Both the position numbers and the translations under genes were made by a program. This document shows, one piece after another, positions 15,672-22,881 of a stretch of DNA of 28,470 nucleotides. The notes beneath the pieces are model-generated. The model ran no database searches, had not been told where the DNA came from, and saw only the letters and a program-made list of their open reading frames with translations. Position 1 is the stretch's first letter. The number at the start of each line of letters is the position of its first letter. The stretch lies in contig CAYTNN010000033.1 in NCBI GenBank assembly GCA_964439135.1, positions 1-28,470 on the forward strand, in the 5' to 3' direction. The stretch is from JAFGPJ01 sp964439135. GTDB lineage: Bacteria; Planctomycetota; Phycisphaerae; Sedimentisphaerales; Anaerobacaceae.

Positions 15672-16704
15672 TATCTCGTAGCCGATGCTAATTACACCGC
15701 TGTTCGTCGTAGTCATCTGACTACGCGACTAATACTTTTGCCGGCGTATACTGCACGCGGCAGAAGGATGCTCTGTTTTTTTAAATCATTCGTAGATAAC
15801 AATATGTACGCTGTCGTTCGTCGTAGTCATCTGACTACGCACCTGATACTGTTGCCAGCGTATACTGCACACGGCAGAAAGTCGCCCTGTATTTAAAAAT
15901 CATTCGTAGATAACGATATGTATGCTGCTGTTCGTCGTAGTCATCTGACTACGCGCCTAATACTGTTGCCAGGGTATGCTGCACACTACAGAAGAATGCT
16001 CTGTATTTTCAAATCATTCGGAGATAATGATATGAACGCTACCGTTCGTCGTAGTCATCTGACTACGCGCATAATACCGTTGCCGGGGTATACTAAATGC
16101 GGCAGAAGGATTCTCTGTTTTTTCAGATCATTCGGAGATAACAATATGTACGATGTCGTTCGTCGTAGTCATCTGACTACGCACCTAATACCGTTGCCGG
16201 GGTATGCTGCACACGGCAGAAAGTCGCCCTGTATTTAAAAATCATTCGTAGATAACGATATGTATGCTGCTGTTCGTCGTAGTCATCTGACTACGCGCCT
16301 AATACTGTTGCCAGGGTATGCTGCACACTACAGAAGAATGCTCTGTATTTTCAAATCATTCGGAGATAATGATATGAACGCTACCGTTCGTCGTAGTCAT
16401 CTGACTACGCGCATAATACCGTTGCCGGGGTATACTAAATGCGGCAGAAGGATTCTCTTTTTTGAAATCACCTGGAGATAACGATATGAACGCTGTCGTT
16501 CTTCGTAGTCATCTGACTACGCACTCAATACATCAATCCGCCCAATTTGTAATTATTGCCTGTTGACAAGGTATTCAATTCGCAGCAGCATCAGAATCAG
16601 GTTTAATCAAAACGTTCAAGGGCAACAACACACACGCTGCCGTTCGTCGTAGTCATCTGACTACGCGCCTAATACTGTTGCCAAGGTATACTAAACTCGG
16701 CAGG
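15672..16704. repeat. 114-bp tandem repeat array with a conserved palindrome
   Basis: Nine copies of GTTCGTCGTAGTCATCTGAC (core) begin at 15702, 15816, 15930, 16044, 16158, 16272, 16386, 16498 and 16642. The first seven intervals are 114, 114, 114, 114, 114, 114 and 112 bases; the last is 144 and diverged. Each core contains the inverted repeat CGTAGTCA-TC-TGACTACG. Most units also carry GGAGATAA (or CGTAGATAA) followed by an ATG 15 bases before the palindrome. A 252-bp block (15865-16116) recurs exactly at 16207-16458, offset by three units, showing recent duplication. Because 114 is 38 codons, the plus strand reads a 38-residue repeat (VRRSHLTTR...), interrupted by TAA in units 2 and 5. I do not regard this as a real gene. 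Confidence 0.92.
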
Positions 16705-16827
16705 AGGACAGCTCAATCCTCTGGCAGCCAGATATATCGCGTGCATTCTCCGAGCAAGCCTCGCATCCTTCTCTTTTCGATACAGTGTTTGCAGCTCTTG
16801 TGTTGTGTGATGATTTTTTAGATTCAT
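16705..16827 (-). pseudogene. IS630-family transposase, N-terminal fragment
   Basis: From an ATG at 16827, preceded by GGAGG, the minus strand reads MNLKNHHTTQELQTLYRKEK, then ARLARRMHAIYLAARGLSCP. This is the usual opening of IS630-type transposases, just before the helix-turn-helix. After Cys-Pro (16705) the sequence switches to the tandem array (GGTATACT, CGGCAG). About 130 residues, covering the helix-turn-helix and the start of the DDE domain, are missing between this piece and the C-terminal half at 15650. Confidence 0.85.
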
Positions 16828-17040
16828 AATAGCCTCCATACTAAATGATACTTTCAATTGACTACTATGAACAATAGCGGCTTTTATATGCTCAACGCAT
16901 TATATATTCGTAATTCGTATAATATAAGAATTGTCCGAGAGATTAGCCTGACAAAATTGGTGCTTTTAGGTTGTTTGGAAAGAAAATTAGTTCTATAGAG
17001 GCCCATATTCGAATCCCGGCGAGCGGCTAAGAGCATATTT

Positions 17041-17112
17041 GTGCCTATGAATTGCCGATTTCCGATTTACGATTGGAAAATCGGCATTCGACAATCGACA
17101 ATCGACAATCTT
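17041..17112. repeat. Dispersed CGACAATCGACAATC/CCGATTTCCGATTTACGA repeat
   Basis: The segment just after the permease stop contains GCCGATTTCCGATTTACGAT, then AATCGGCATTCGACAATCG and two further CGACAATC copies. Similar words occur before purF (4520-4570: CAGATTTCAGATTTCAAATT and CGACAATCGC). It appears to be a low-complexity dispersed element and not a gene. The rest of 16905-17040 shows nothing recognisable. Confidence 0.45.
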
Positions 17113-18117
17113 TTAGGCTGTCCTTCGATGTCTCAGTCTGTCGAGAGCCACAGCGATGACGATAATAGCGCCGGTGATAATTTCCTGGACCCAGTTTGAG
17201 TAGCCTATCTGCGTACAGCCCGAAGCGATAATGGTCATAATCAGCGCGCCGACGAGAGTTCCGAGTATCGAGCCTTCGCCGCCGCTGAGGCTGCCGCCGC
17301 CGATGACTACCGCGGCGATCACGTTTAGCTCTAGTCCCACTGCCACAGTCGGATCGCCGACCGTCAGCCGGGAGAACTGCATCAGCCCTGCCAGTCCGGC
17401 AAAAGCCCCACACAGGGTATAGACGAGCACTTTAACGCGCTCGACGACTACGCCGCACAGCCGGGCCGTCTGCTCGTTCGAGCCGATTGCGAACGTGTGC
17501 CGGCCCAGCCGCGTGTATCGCAGCAGGGCGGCCATCCCTATTGCCAGAAAAATCATCATCCAGACGCCGGGCGGCAGGAGCATCCAGCTTCGTTCGGCCG
17601 GCACCGAGGCCAGCAGCTCATCGAGCCATCTGAGTTGTGCCGGGTCCACATCGATTTTCTGCTCGCGACCGATTCCCTTGGCCGCTCCGCGAACGACGAG
17701 CATCATCCCTAAGGTGACGATAAAAGGTACGACCCGCAGCCGGGTGATCAAAACGCCGCTGAGCAGCCCGAAAAACGCCGCCGCGGCTACGCCCCCTACG
17801 GCCGCGGTCAGTGGACCGGCTCCGGCGCTCTGGAGAAGCCAGGCGATTACGACCGTGCTCAAAGCGACAATCGAACCTACGGACAGATCGATCCCGCCGG
17901 AGATTATCACCAGAGTCATTCCGAGAGCCGCTATGCCGACGATTGCCGTCTGACGGGCGATCATTTCCATATTCCGCGCAGTGGCGAAGCTGGAAGGCGC
18001 AATAAGCACAAATAATTCGAACACCACGAACAAAGCTATGACGGGGCTGAGCGTATTGAGCCAGCCGCGCCAGTTAAATCCGAATTTTTGTTTTGGTGTT
18101 GTCTGCTTATCGCTCAT
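17113..18117 (-). CDS. CUT2-type sugar ABC transporter permease (RbsC-like)
   Basis: This 334-residue inner-membrane protein of the branched/ribose permease family (BPD_transp_2) has about nine or ten hydrophobic helices. Family signatures are GGIDLSVGSIVALS (~70-83), GSNEQTARLCGV (~212-223) and GGGSLSGGEGSILGTLVGAL (~273-292). It forms the transmembrane channel for a monosaccharide, working with the ATPase whose gene overlaps its start by 4 bases and the binding protein further upstream. The substrate cannot be read from sequence; ribose, xylose, allose, galactose and autoinducer-2 transporters all share this form. Confidence 0.93.
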   Translation of the reverse strand: MSDKQTTPKQKFGFNWRGWLNTLSPVIALFVVFELFVLIAPSSFATARNMEMIARQTAIVGIAALGMTLVIISGGIDLSVGSIVALSTVVIAWLLQSAGAGPLTAAVGGVAAAAFFGLLSGVLITRLRVVPFIVTLGMMLVVRGAAKGIGREQKIDVDPAQLRWLDELLASVPAERSWMLLPPGVWMMIFLAIGMAALLRYTRLGRHTFAIGSNEQTARLCGVVVERVKVLVYTLCGAFAGLAGLMQFSRLTVGDPTVAVGLELNVIAAVVIGGGSLSGGEGSILGTLVGALIMTIIASGCTQIGYSNWVQEIITGAIIVIAVALDRLRHRRTA

Positions 18118-19667
18118 ACGCCGGCCTCCTGACCAGTTGCCTCTAACATAAGATCATGCTCGTTTACTTCGTCGATGCGGTATGTCGGTCCGAGCCTTCC
18201 GCGGCACATAACCGCCACTCGGTCGCACACGCCCATCAGCTCGGGCAGATAGCTGCTGACCATCAGCACCGCCTTGGGCTGTCGTCCTTCGGCGGGCGAG
18301 CCGGTTGCCAGAGCGTTAATCAGCTTGTAAACCAGCGCCTTGGCCGCCACGTCGATTCCTCGCGTGGGCTCATCCAGCAGCAGCACATCCACATCGTGCT
18401 GGAGCAATCGGGCCATTGCCACTTTCTGCTGGTTGCCGCCCGACAGGGACGAGACGGATTGTCGCGGCCCCCGGCAGCGAATGTCCAGCCGCTCAAGCCA
18501 TCGCCGGGTCGCTTTGTCCTGCCGGCCCGGCAAGACCAGGCCCAGCGGGCCGAAGCCCTTGAGCCTGGAGAGCGTGACATTGTCGGCAACGCTCAGAGAC
18601 AGTGCCAGGCCCTCTTCCTTGCGGTCCTCGCTCAGAAGACCCGCTCCCTGCATCCAGCGCCGGTGCGGTGAGGCCGGGCCCGTGTAGACGCCCAGTTTAA
18701 TCCGGCCCTTCCTGACCGGCTCCAAGCCGAAGAGGCTCCGCAGCAGCTCGGTTCGCCCTGCGCCCACCAGCCCGGCGATGCCGAGGACTTCGCCTCGCCG
18801 TAAACTCAGGCTCGCCGACTTCGGTTTATCCAGACCCGCGAGATCTTCTATATCCAGCACAACTTCGCCGGCGTGACGTTTAGAACGAGGGTAAAGCTCC
18901 TCGACCTGCCTGCCTACCATCAGCGAGACAATCTCGTCGGGTGAAATCGACGCCACGTCTTTGCTGCCGACCACTCTGCCGTCACGAAGAACTGTCACCC
19001 TGTCGGCGATGCGTTTGACCTCTTCGATAAAATGCGAGATATAAACGATGGCTTTGCCCTGTGTTTGTAGCCGCCTTATGATTTCGAATAACCGCTCGAC
19101 ATCCTGCCGCGTCAGGCTGCTGGTCGGCTCGTCCAGCACCAGCACCCGGCAGCCGATAGCCAGGGCGCGTGCGATTTCCACCAACTGCTGCGAGCCTACG
19201 GACAATCTGCTGACGCGGGCGTCCGGCGTCAATTCCGGATTGTCGAATTCCTTAATCGCTTCGATGGCTCGCTGCCGGACCTGCTTGGCCAGTATCACGC
19301 CCAGCTTTGACGGCTCCATCCCGAGCATGATATTTTCCTGAACGCTCATGTGCGGCGTCAGCGAAAGTTCCTGGTAGATCATGGCTACGCCGGCCCGGCG
19401 GGCTTCGAGGGGATTGCCCGGCCGATAAGGCTCGCCGTCCAGCCACATCTGGCCCGCATCCGGTTTGATCGCTCCGGAGCAGACCTTCATCAGCGTGCTT
19501 TTGCCCGCCCCATTCTCGCCCACCAGCGCGAGCACCTCGCCTGCGGCGACCTTGATGCTCACATCTTCCAGCGCAATTGTTGCCCCGAAGCGCTTAGATA
19601 CTCCCTGCATCTGGAGCCGGGTCGCTCCAGCCGGATCGCCGGACTGTGAGTTTATTCGTTCAGCCAT
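18114..19667 (-). CDS. CUT2-type sugar ABC transporter ATP-binding protein (RbsA-like)
   Basis: The 517-residue double ATPase is typical of the ribose/galactose/xylose importer class. The first domain has Walker A GENGAGKST (~50-58), signature LSVGSQQ and Walker B VLVLDEPTSS. The second has the degenerate P-loop GLVGAGRTELL normal for this class, signature LSGGNQQKVAMARLL and VLLLDEPTRGID. It powers import with the permease. The N-terminus (MAERINSQSGDPAG) is longer than usual, and the gene begins 16 bases inside the upstream binding-protein gene, so an internal start at a later Met (MQGVSKRFG) is possible. The three genes form one operon, binding protein first. Confidence 0.94.
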   Translation of the reverse strand: MAERINSQSGDPAGATRLQMQGVSKRFGATIALEDVSIKVAAGEVLALVGENGAGKSTLMKVCSGAIKPDAGQMWLDGEPYRPGNPLEARRAGVAMIYQELSLTPHMSVQENIMLGMEPSKLGVILAKQVRQRAIEAIKEFDNPELTPDARVSRLSVGSQQLVEIARALAIGCRVLVLDEPTSSLTRQDVERLFEIIRRLQTQGKAIVYISHFIEEVKRIADRVTVLRDGRVVGSKDVASISPDEIVSLMVGRQVEELYPRSKRHAGEVVLDIEDLAGLDKPKSASLSLRRGEVLGIAGLVGAGRTELLRSLFGLEPVRKGRIKLGVYTGPASPHRRWMQGAGLLSEDRKEEGLALSLSVADNVTLSRLKGFGPLGLVLPGRQDKATRRWLERLDIRCRGPRQSVSSLSGGNQQKVAMARLLQHDVDVLLLDEPTRGIDVAAKALVYKLINALATGSPAEGRQPKAVLMVSSYLPELMGVCDRVAVMCRGRLGPTYRIDEVNEHDLMLEATGQEAGV

Positions 19668-20674
19668 TTCTTGAAATCCGGCTCCAACAGGTTCTTCATC
19701 TTCGGATCGTCCATGTTTTCCGGAGTGGCTACAGCCGAACCGGTGTCTATTCGTTTCTCCACCTTCTGTCCCTGTAGATGCGCCACGAGCGTTTTGACGC
19801 CTAAGTAGCCCATATTAATCGGATCCTGGAGCACGAGTCCGTTAATTTGGCCGTTCCGTAGTCCCTGGACCAGCCTATCGGAACTGTCGAAGCCGACGTA
19901 TTTAACTTTGCCCGCCAGGTTGCTGTCTTCGAGTGCCCGCAGCATGGAAAAGGCCGTCGATTCGTTCGGGCAGAATATACCGTCGATTGTCAGCCCGCCG
20001 TCGGCCGTCCGCAGCGGCGCCAGCAGATTCTCGCTGGCCTGGACGGCGCTCTCGGTGGTTGCCCCGCCGTACTGGTTCGCGCTGACTACCTCGATGTCAG
20101 GATATTTTTCTTTCAGGACGTCCAGAAAGCCCTGCTCGCGGTTCATTGTGCTGGCAGAGCCTTCCTGGTATCGCAGCATGATGACCTTTCCTTTGCCGTT
20201 CAGGATTTCCGCCAGGCGCTCGCCGCCTTTTCTGCCACCGATGTAATTATCCGTAGCGACAAAACTGGTGTAATCGTCGCTTTTGAGTCCGCTGTCTATA
20301 ATCACGACTGGGATGTCATTGTCGACGGCGTCTTTTACCGACCTTTGCAGTGCTGCATCGTCCAGCGGCGCCAGCACGATTCCAGATACGCCGCGGGTTA
20401 CAAAATCCTCTACGACGCGGATTTGCGATTCCCTGTCATCCTCCTTGAGCGGCCCTTTCCAGATGATTTCCACGTTTACGCCGGTTGCTTTCAATTCCTC
20501 TGCGGCCTTGACCGCGCCGGCGTGAATCGACTTCCAGAAAATATGGGTTGTGCCCTTGGGAATCACGGCAATACGATACGTATTGGCGATTTCCGCCTTC
20601 TTCTGCTTGCAGCCGACTGATGCGAAAACAACGACCAGGGCGACAAGTACGATTGCTGCTATAACCTTTTTCAT
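19652..20674 (-). CDS. Periplasmic sugar-binding lipoprotein of the CUT2 transporter (RbsB-like)
   Basis: From ATG 20674 (Shine-Dalgarno AGGAG, 8-base spacing) the 340-residue protein has a lipoprotein signal with lipobox ASVGC (Cys22), rather than the soluble form seen in Proteobacteria. The mature part is a Periplasmic Binding Protein type 1 (peripla_BP_4) fold: IAVIPKGTTHIFWKSIHAGA at the start, GIVLAPLDDAAL, PVVIIDSGL, YVGFDSSDRLVQGLRNGQI and GYLGVKTLVAHL. It captures the sugar in the periplasm and delivers it to the permease. A longer in-frame start at 20725 would add 17 residues without a signal and lies on the promoter, so I rejected it. Confidence 0.94.
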   Translation of the reverse strand: MKKVIAAIVLVALVVVFASVGCKQKKAEIANTYRIAVIPKGTTHIFWKSIHAGAVKAAEELKATGVNVEIIWKGPLKEDDRESQIRVVEDFVTRGVSGIVLAPLDDAALQRSVKDAVDNDIPVVIIDSGLKSDDYTSFVATDNYIGGRKGGERLAEILNGKGKVIMLRYQEGSASTMNREQGFLDVLKEKYPDIEVVSANQYGGATTESAVQASENLLAPLRTADGGLTIDGIFCPNESTAFSMLRALEDSNLAGKVKYVGFDSSDRLVQGLRNGQINGLVLQDPINMGYLGVKTLVAHLQGQKVEKRIDTGSAVATPENMDDPKMKNLLEPDFKKWLNE

Positions 20675-20707
20675 AATTATGGCTCCTGAAATTTCATTTT
20701 GACGATA

Positions 20708-20736
20708 ATGATAAAGGTTTAACACCGGATAGTCAA
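20708..20736 (-). promoter_or_regulatory. Sigma70-type promoter of the sugar ABC transporter operon
   Basis: On the minus strand TTGACT (20731-20736) and TATCAT (20708-20713) are separated by 17 bases. It lies ~35 bases upstream of the binding-protein ATG, leaving room for the AGGAG Shine-Dalgarno. The -35 is overlapped by the inverted repeat at 20724-20751. The divergent promoter for kdsB is at 20861. The rest of the 20675-20999 spacer shows nothing else I recognise. Confidence 0.65.
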
Positions 20737-20751
20737 TAAAGTATATCCGGT
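20724..20751. promoter_or_regulatory. Inverted repeat ACCGGATA-N12-TATCCGGT, putative operator
   Basis: Perfect 8-bp arms, ACCGGATA (20724-20731) and TATCCGGT (20744-20751), flank a 12-base AT-rich centre. They straddle the -35 box of the transporter promoter. This position suits a dimeric repressor that would block RNA polymerase, as sugar-responsive regulators often do. No regulator gene lies in the window, so the binding protein is unknown. Confidence 0.5.
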
Positions 20752-20860
20752 TTGGTGCTGTTGTGAAAATTTATACCGCTGCCAAAACGACTTTTTCGAT
20801 GTGCTACGTGCGAATTTCATAAAAGCCTCGTGTAAAAACGAAAATTTCTGATGAGCCTGG

Positions 20861-20889
20861 TTGACAGCCTTTTGTTTTCCGGTTATGAT
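20861..20889 (+). promoter_or_regulatory. Near-consensus sigma70 promoter of kdsB
   Basis: TTGACA (20861-20866), a 17-base spacer and TATGAT (20884-20889) make the strongest promoter in the window. The predicted start near 20896 gives a leader of about 100 bases before the kdsB ATG at 21000. Confidence 0.75.
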
Positions 20890-20999
20890 AAGAGCCCAGT
20901 TGGAATTTCGTAGCCGCACAGACATCGCGGCAATTGAGGTCCCTGAATGCGTATAACTTGCCCGGCGAAGAGACTTTGTAAAATAAAGGCTGAATAAAA

Positions 21000-21752
21000 A
21001 TGAAGGTTGTTGCGGTTATTCCGGCACGTTATAGCTCCACACGGTTCGCCGGTAAAGTTCTCGCCAAAGATACGGGAAAATTCCTCATCCAGCACACTTA
21101 CGAGCGGGCCTGCCTGGCGAAGCTGCCTGAGAAGGTAATCATCGCAGCGGATAATGAAAAAGTCGTAGCCGCCGCTGATACTTTCGGTGCCGAGTGCGTT
21201 CTGACTTCGCCCGACCATCAGAGCGGAACCGACCGCATAGCTGAGGCCGTTGCCGATATGGATGTTGAAATTATCGTAAACCTCCAGGGCGATGAGCCGG
21301 AAATCGATCCCGGTAACATCGACTACCTCGCTAAAATGCTCATGGACAATCCCGACTGCCCGATGGCCACACTCGCGGCGGAGTTTCAAAACGCCGGGCA
21401 GGTCTCAGATCCGAACATCGTCAAAGCAATAGTTGGTTGTAATAACAAAGCGATTTATTTTTCGCGTTCGCCGATTCCCTACGACCGGGAGAAATCCGGC
21501 GTAGGAAACGTGCGGCAATACCTGCGGCACATCGGAATTTACGCCTATCGCAAAAAATTCCTGCTGGAAATTACCGCTTTGCCGCAAACACCCTTGGAAA
21601 AGATAGAAAAACTCGAGCAGCTAAGAGCCATCGAAAACGGCTACTCCATTTTAGTAGGAAAAGTAAAACACACCTGCGACGGCATCGACACTCCAGAGCA
21701 ATACGCTGAATTTGTAAAGCGATATAAGGAGAGGAAAAAAAATGAGGTCTAA
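21000..21752 (+). CDS. kdsB: 3-deoxy-manno-octulosonate cytidylyltransferase (CMP-Kdo synthetase)
   Basis: KdsB activates Kdo with CTP to give CMP-Kdo for the inner core of lipopolysaccharide. The 250-residue length is typical. The nucleotide-binding opening VVAVIPARYSSTRFAGKVLA is a form of the PAR-x-x-STR-x-x-GK motif. VNLQGDEPEIDP (~95-106) holds the metal-binding Asp, SGTDRIAEAV is conserved, and YLRHIGIYAYRKKFL and LEKIEKLEQLRAIENGY near the end are family signatures. Its presence implies a Gram-negative outer membrane. It overlaps the next gene by 11 bases. CTP for this reaction could be supplied by the CTP synthase encoded ~1.1 kb downstream. Confidence 0.97.
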   Translation: MKVVAVIPARYSSTRFAGKVLAKDTGKFLIQHTYERACLAKLPEKVIIAADNEKVVAAADTFGAECVLTSPDHQSGTDRIAEAVADMDVEIIVNLQGDEPEIDPGNIDYLAKMLMDNPDCPMATLAAEFQNAGQVSDPNIVKAIVGCNNKAIYFSRSPIPYDREKSGVGNVRQYLRHIGIYAYRKKFLLEITALPQTPLEKIEKLEQLRAIENGYSILVGKVKHTCDGIDTPEQYAEFVKRYKERKKNEV

Positions 21753-22665
21753 ATTCGCAGGGTGGGCCCTGGCCCACCGAGACAACATGGTGGGCAGGTG
21801 GTATGGTCACTCAATACCTAATGGCCATTCTCCAATACGTGTCCTTTTCGTTATCCTGCTTATTATTTTCTTGTGTTCTGTTATAGTGTTGCTGAAACCT
21901 CGCCATCGTTATCCTCCGGGTGTCAAACAACAGGTTCAGTTCCATAGTTTCGTTGCGGCAATCGAGCTTTTTAGAGCCGATTCGCATCGGTACCCACCGT
22001 CTGATGCGCTGGACGAGAACGGCAGGCCCTATTGTGGTGCGATGAAGTTGAGCGAAGCGACGATGGGCCGGGATTTGATGGGTTTTCATCCGGATTCGGT
22101 TTTCAGGAGTGATGGTACGGATAATAAGGGTAATATGCTCTATCTGAAATCAAACTTTGGGCTGGAAGAAGCTTACCAGGACAGCCTTAAAGCAAGAAAA
22201 GGCCCGTATTTACCATTGGAAAACGCTAATGCTCACATGCTAGCGGATATTTATGGTGAAGGCAATACAGGATCTTTTGATCCGAATAACTATGTTCTTT
22301 GCGATATGTGGAGAAAGGTCACGCATACTGGCACAGGTAAAAAAAACGGCATGCCGGTATTATACTATAAAGCGGATACATCGAAAACGGCTCACGATAT
22401 TAGTGATCCGAACAATCCGGAGAATATTTACGACTATAGGGACAATCACGCTTTGCTTGCTCTTGGGGTGCCGGGTAAACCGGGGCAAAAACATCCGCTC
22501 TACGAGAATCCGAAGATATTCTATGAGATTACGAGGAATGACAAAGTTGCCGGTCCGAGTGTACCTTACAGGGCAGACACATATGTTCTGCTTTCAGCCG
22601 GTTTCGATGGCTTATACGGAACGGAAGATGATATTGCGAATTTCGACTTTCGATGGAAACGTTGA
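21742..22665 (+). CDS. Membrane-anchored pseudopilin-like protein with hairpin-repeat N-terminus
   Basis: This 307-residue protein has one transmembrane helix (~33-51, RVLFVILLIIFLCSVIVLL). A periplasmic domain follows that resembles GspG-like pseudopilins: VAAIELFRADSHRYPPSDAL early and YVLLSAGFDGLYGTEDDIANF at the end, the latter close to the calcium-binding C-terminus of major pseudopilins. It lacks the expected G-FTLIE prepilin cleavage motif; in its place residues ~5-20 (FAGWALAHRDNMVG) come from a dispersed repeat. GGAG at ~21728 supports ATG 21742, which overlaps the kdsB stop. Whether it is processed and assembled is unknown. Confidence 0.65.
   Translation: MRSKFAGWALAHRDNMVGRWYGHSIPNGHSPIRVLFVILLIIFLCSVIVLLKPRHRYPPGVKQQVQFHSFVAAIELFRADSHRYPPSDALDENGRPYCGAMKLSEATMGRDLMGFHPDSVFRSDGTDNKGNMLYLKSNFGLEEAYQDSLKARKGPYLPLENANAHMLADIYGEGNTGSFDPNNYVLCDMWRKVTHTGTGKKNGMPVLYYKADTSKTAHDISDPNNPENIYDYRDNHALLALGVPGKPGQKHPLYENPKIFYEITRNDKVAGPSVPYRADTYVLLSAGFDGLYGTEDDIANFDFRWKR
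21758..21797. repeat. GGTGGGCC-type hairpin repeat at the start of the pseudopilin-like gene
   Basis: GCAGGGTGGGCC/GGCCCACC forms a hairpin at about 21758-21778, followed by CATGGTGGGCA. It is a shorter relative of the repeat at 22810-22864 and is translated as the first residues of the downstream protein. Confidence 0.6.
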
Positions 22666-22690
22666 TAACTAAAACTGACTTGTTCGCGCT

Positions 22691-22760
22691 GTCATCCCTG
22701 CGAAAGCAGGGATCCAAAAGCGCAGCGGCTCTAATGGATTCCCACCTTCGCGGGAATGAC
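22691..22760. repeat. Dispersed GTCATCCCTGCGAAAGCAGG-type repeat
   Basis: GTCATCCCTGC-GAAA-GCAGGGAT makes a strong stem with a GAAA loop, and GGATTCCCACCTTCGCGGG with AATGAC closes the element as an inverse of its start (GTCAT.../...ATGAC). Repeats of this wording are widespread in bacterial genomes, from general knowledge. It lies in the 216-base spacer before pyrG. Confidence 0.7.
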
Positions 22761-22809
22761 ATATTAGGAATATAAATGGCATAGAGTAAAGATTTGCCGG
22801 TTTGAAATT

Positions 22810-22864
22810 GTAGGGTGGGCCTTGGCCCACCGATTCGATAATGGTGGGGCAAGCCCCACCCTAC
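22810..22864. repeat. GTAGGGTGGGC/GCCCCACCCTAC hairpin repeat upstream of pyrG
   Basis: The 55-bp element starts GTAGGGTGGGCCTTGGCCCA and ends GGGGCAAGCCCCACCCTAC. It holds two inner stems (TGGGCC/GGCCCA and GGTGGGGC/GCCCCACC) and outer GTAGGGTGGG/CCCACCCTAC complementarity. It ends 17 bases before the pyrG ATG, close to the ribosome-binding region. Confidence 0.7.
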
Positions 22865-22881
22865 TGTAAAGAAGGGGACAA

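Larger units (their letters stand above)
15137..16902 (-). mobile_element. IS630-type insertion sequence remnant enlarged by an internal repeat array
   Basis: Candidate terminal inverted repeats are TGCGCTGAGCATAT (15140-15153) and the complement of 16886-16899 (TGCGTTGAGCATAT), matching at 13 of 14 positions. AT-rich TA-containing sequence lies outside both, as expected for TA-targeting IS630 elements. The left repeat lies within the last codons of the transposase. Between them lie the transposase C-terminal half (15132-15650), the tandem array (~15672-16704) and the transposase N-terminus (16705-16827). The span is about 1.77 kb, against roughly 1.1 kb for a typical IS630. Confidence 0.75.

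Noticed and set aside
15468..16481. A real protein made of 38-residue repeats on the plus strand
   Set aside because: The frame is interrupted by TAA in two units and changes length in unit 7. The peptide follows the DNA palindrome and overlaps a degraded transposase, so it is probably a by-product of the 114-bp period.
15702..16700. CRISPR array
   Set aside because: The whole 114-bp unit repeats. The sequence between palindromes is nearly the same in each copy, so there are no spacers, and no cas genes are present.
15702..16700. Integron attC cassette array
   Set aside because: The units are far too short and similar to be gene cassettes. No integrase or attI-like site is visible, and there is no R-box/L-box pairing.
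19652..20725. Extended start of the sugar-binding protein at 20725
   Set aside because: It would place the start codon upstream of the proposed -10 region and hide the lipoprotein signal. ATG 20674 has a good AGGAG site.
20890..20999. Riboswitch in the kdsB leader
   Set aside because: The roughly 100-base leader shows no conserved riboswitch core that I recognise.
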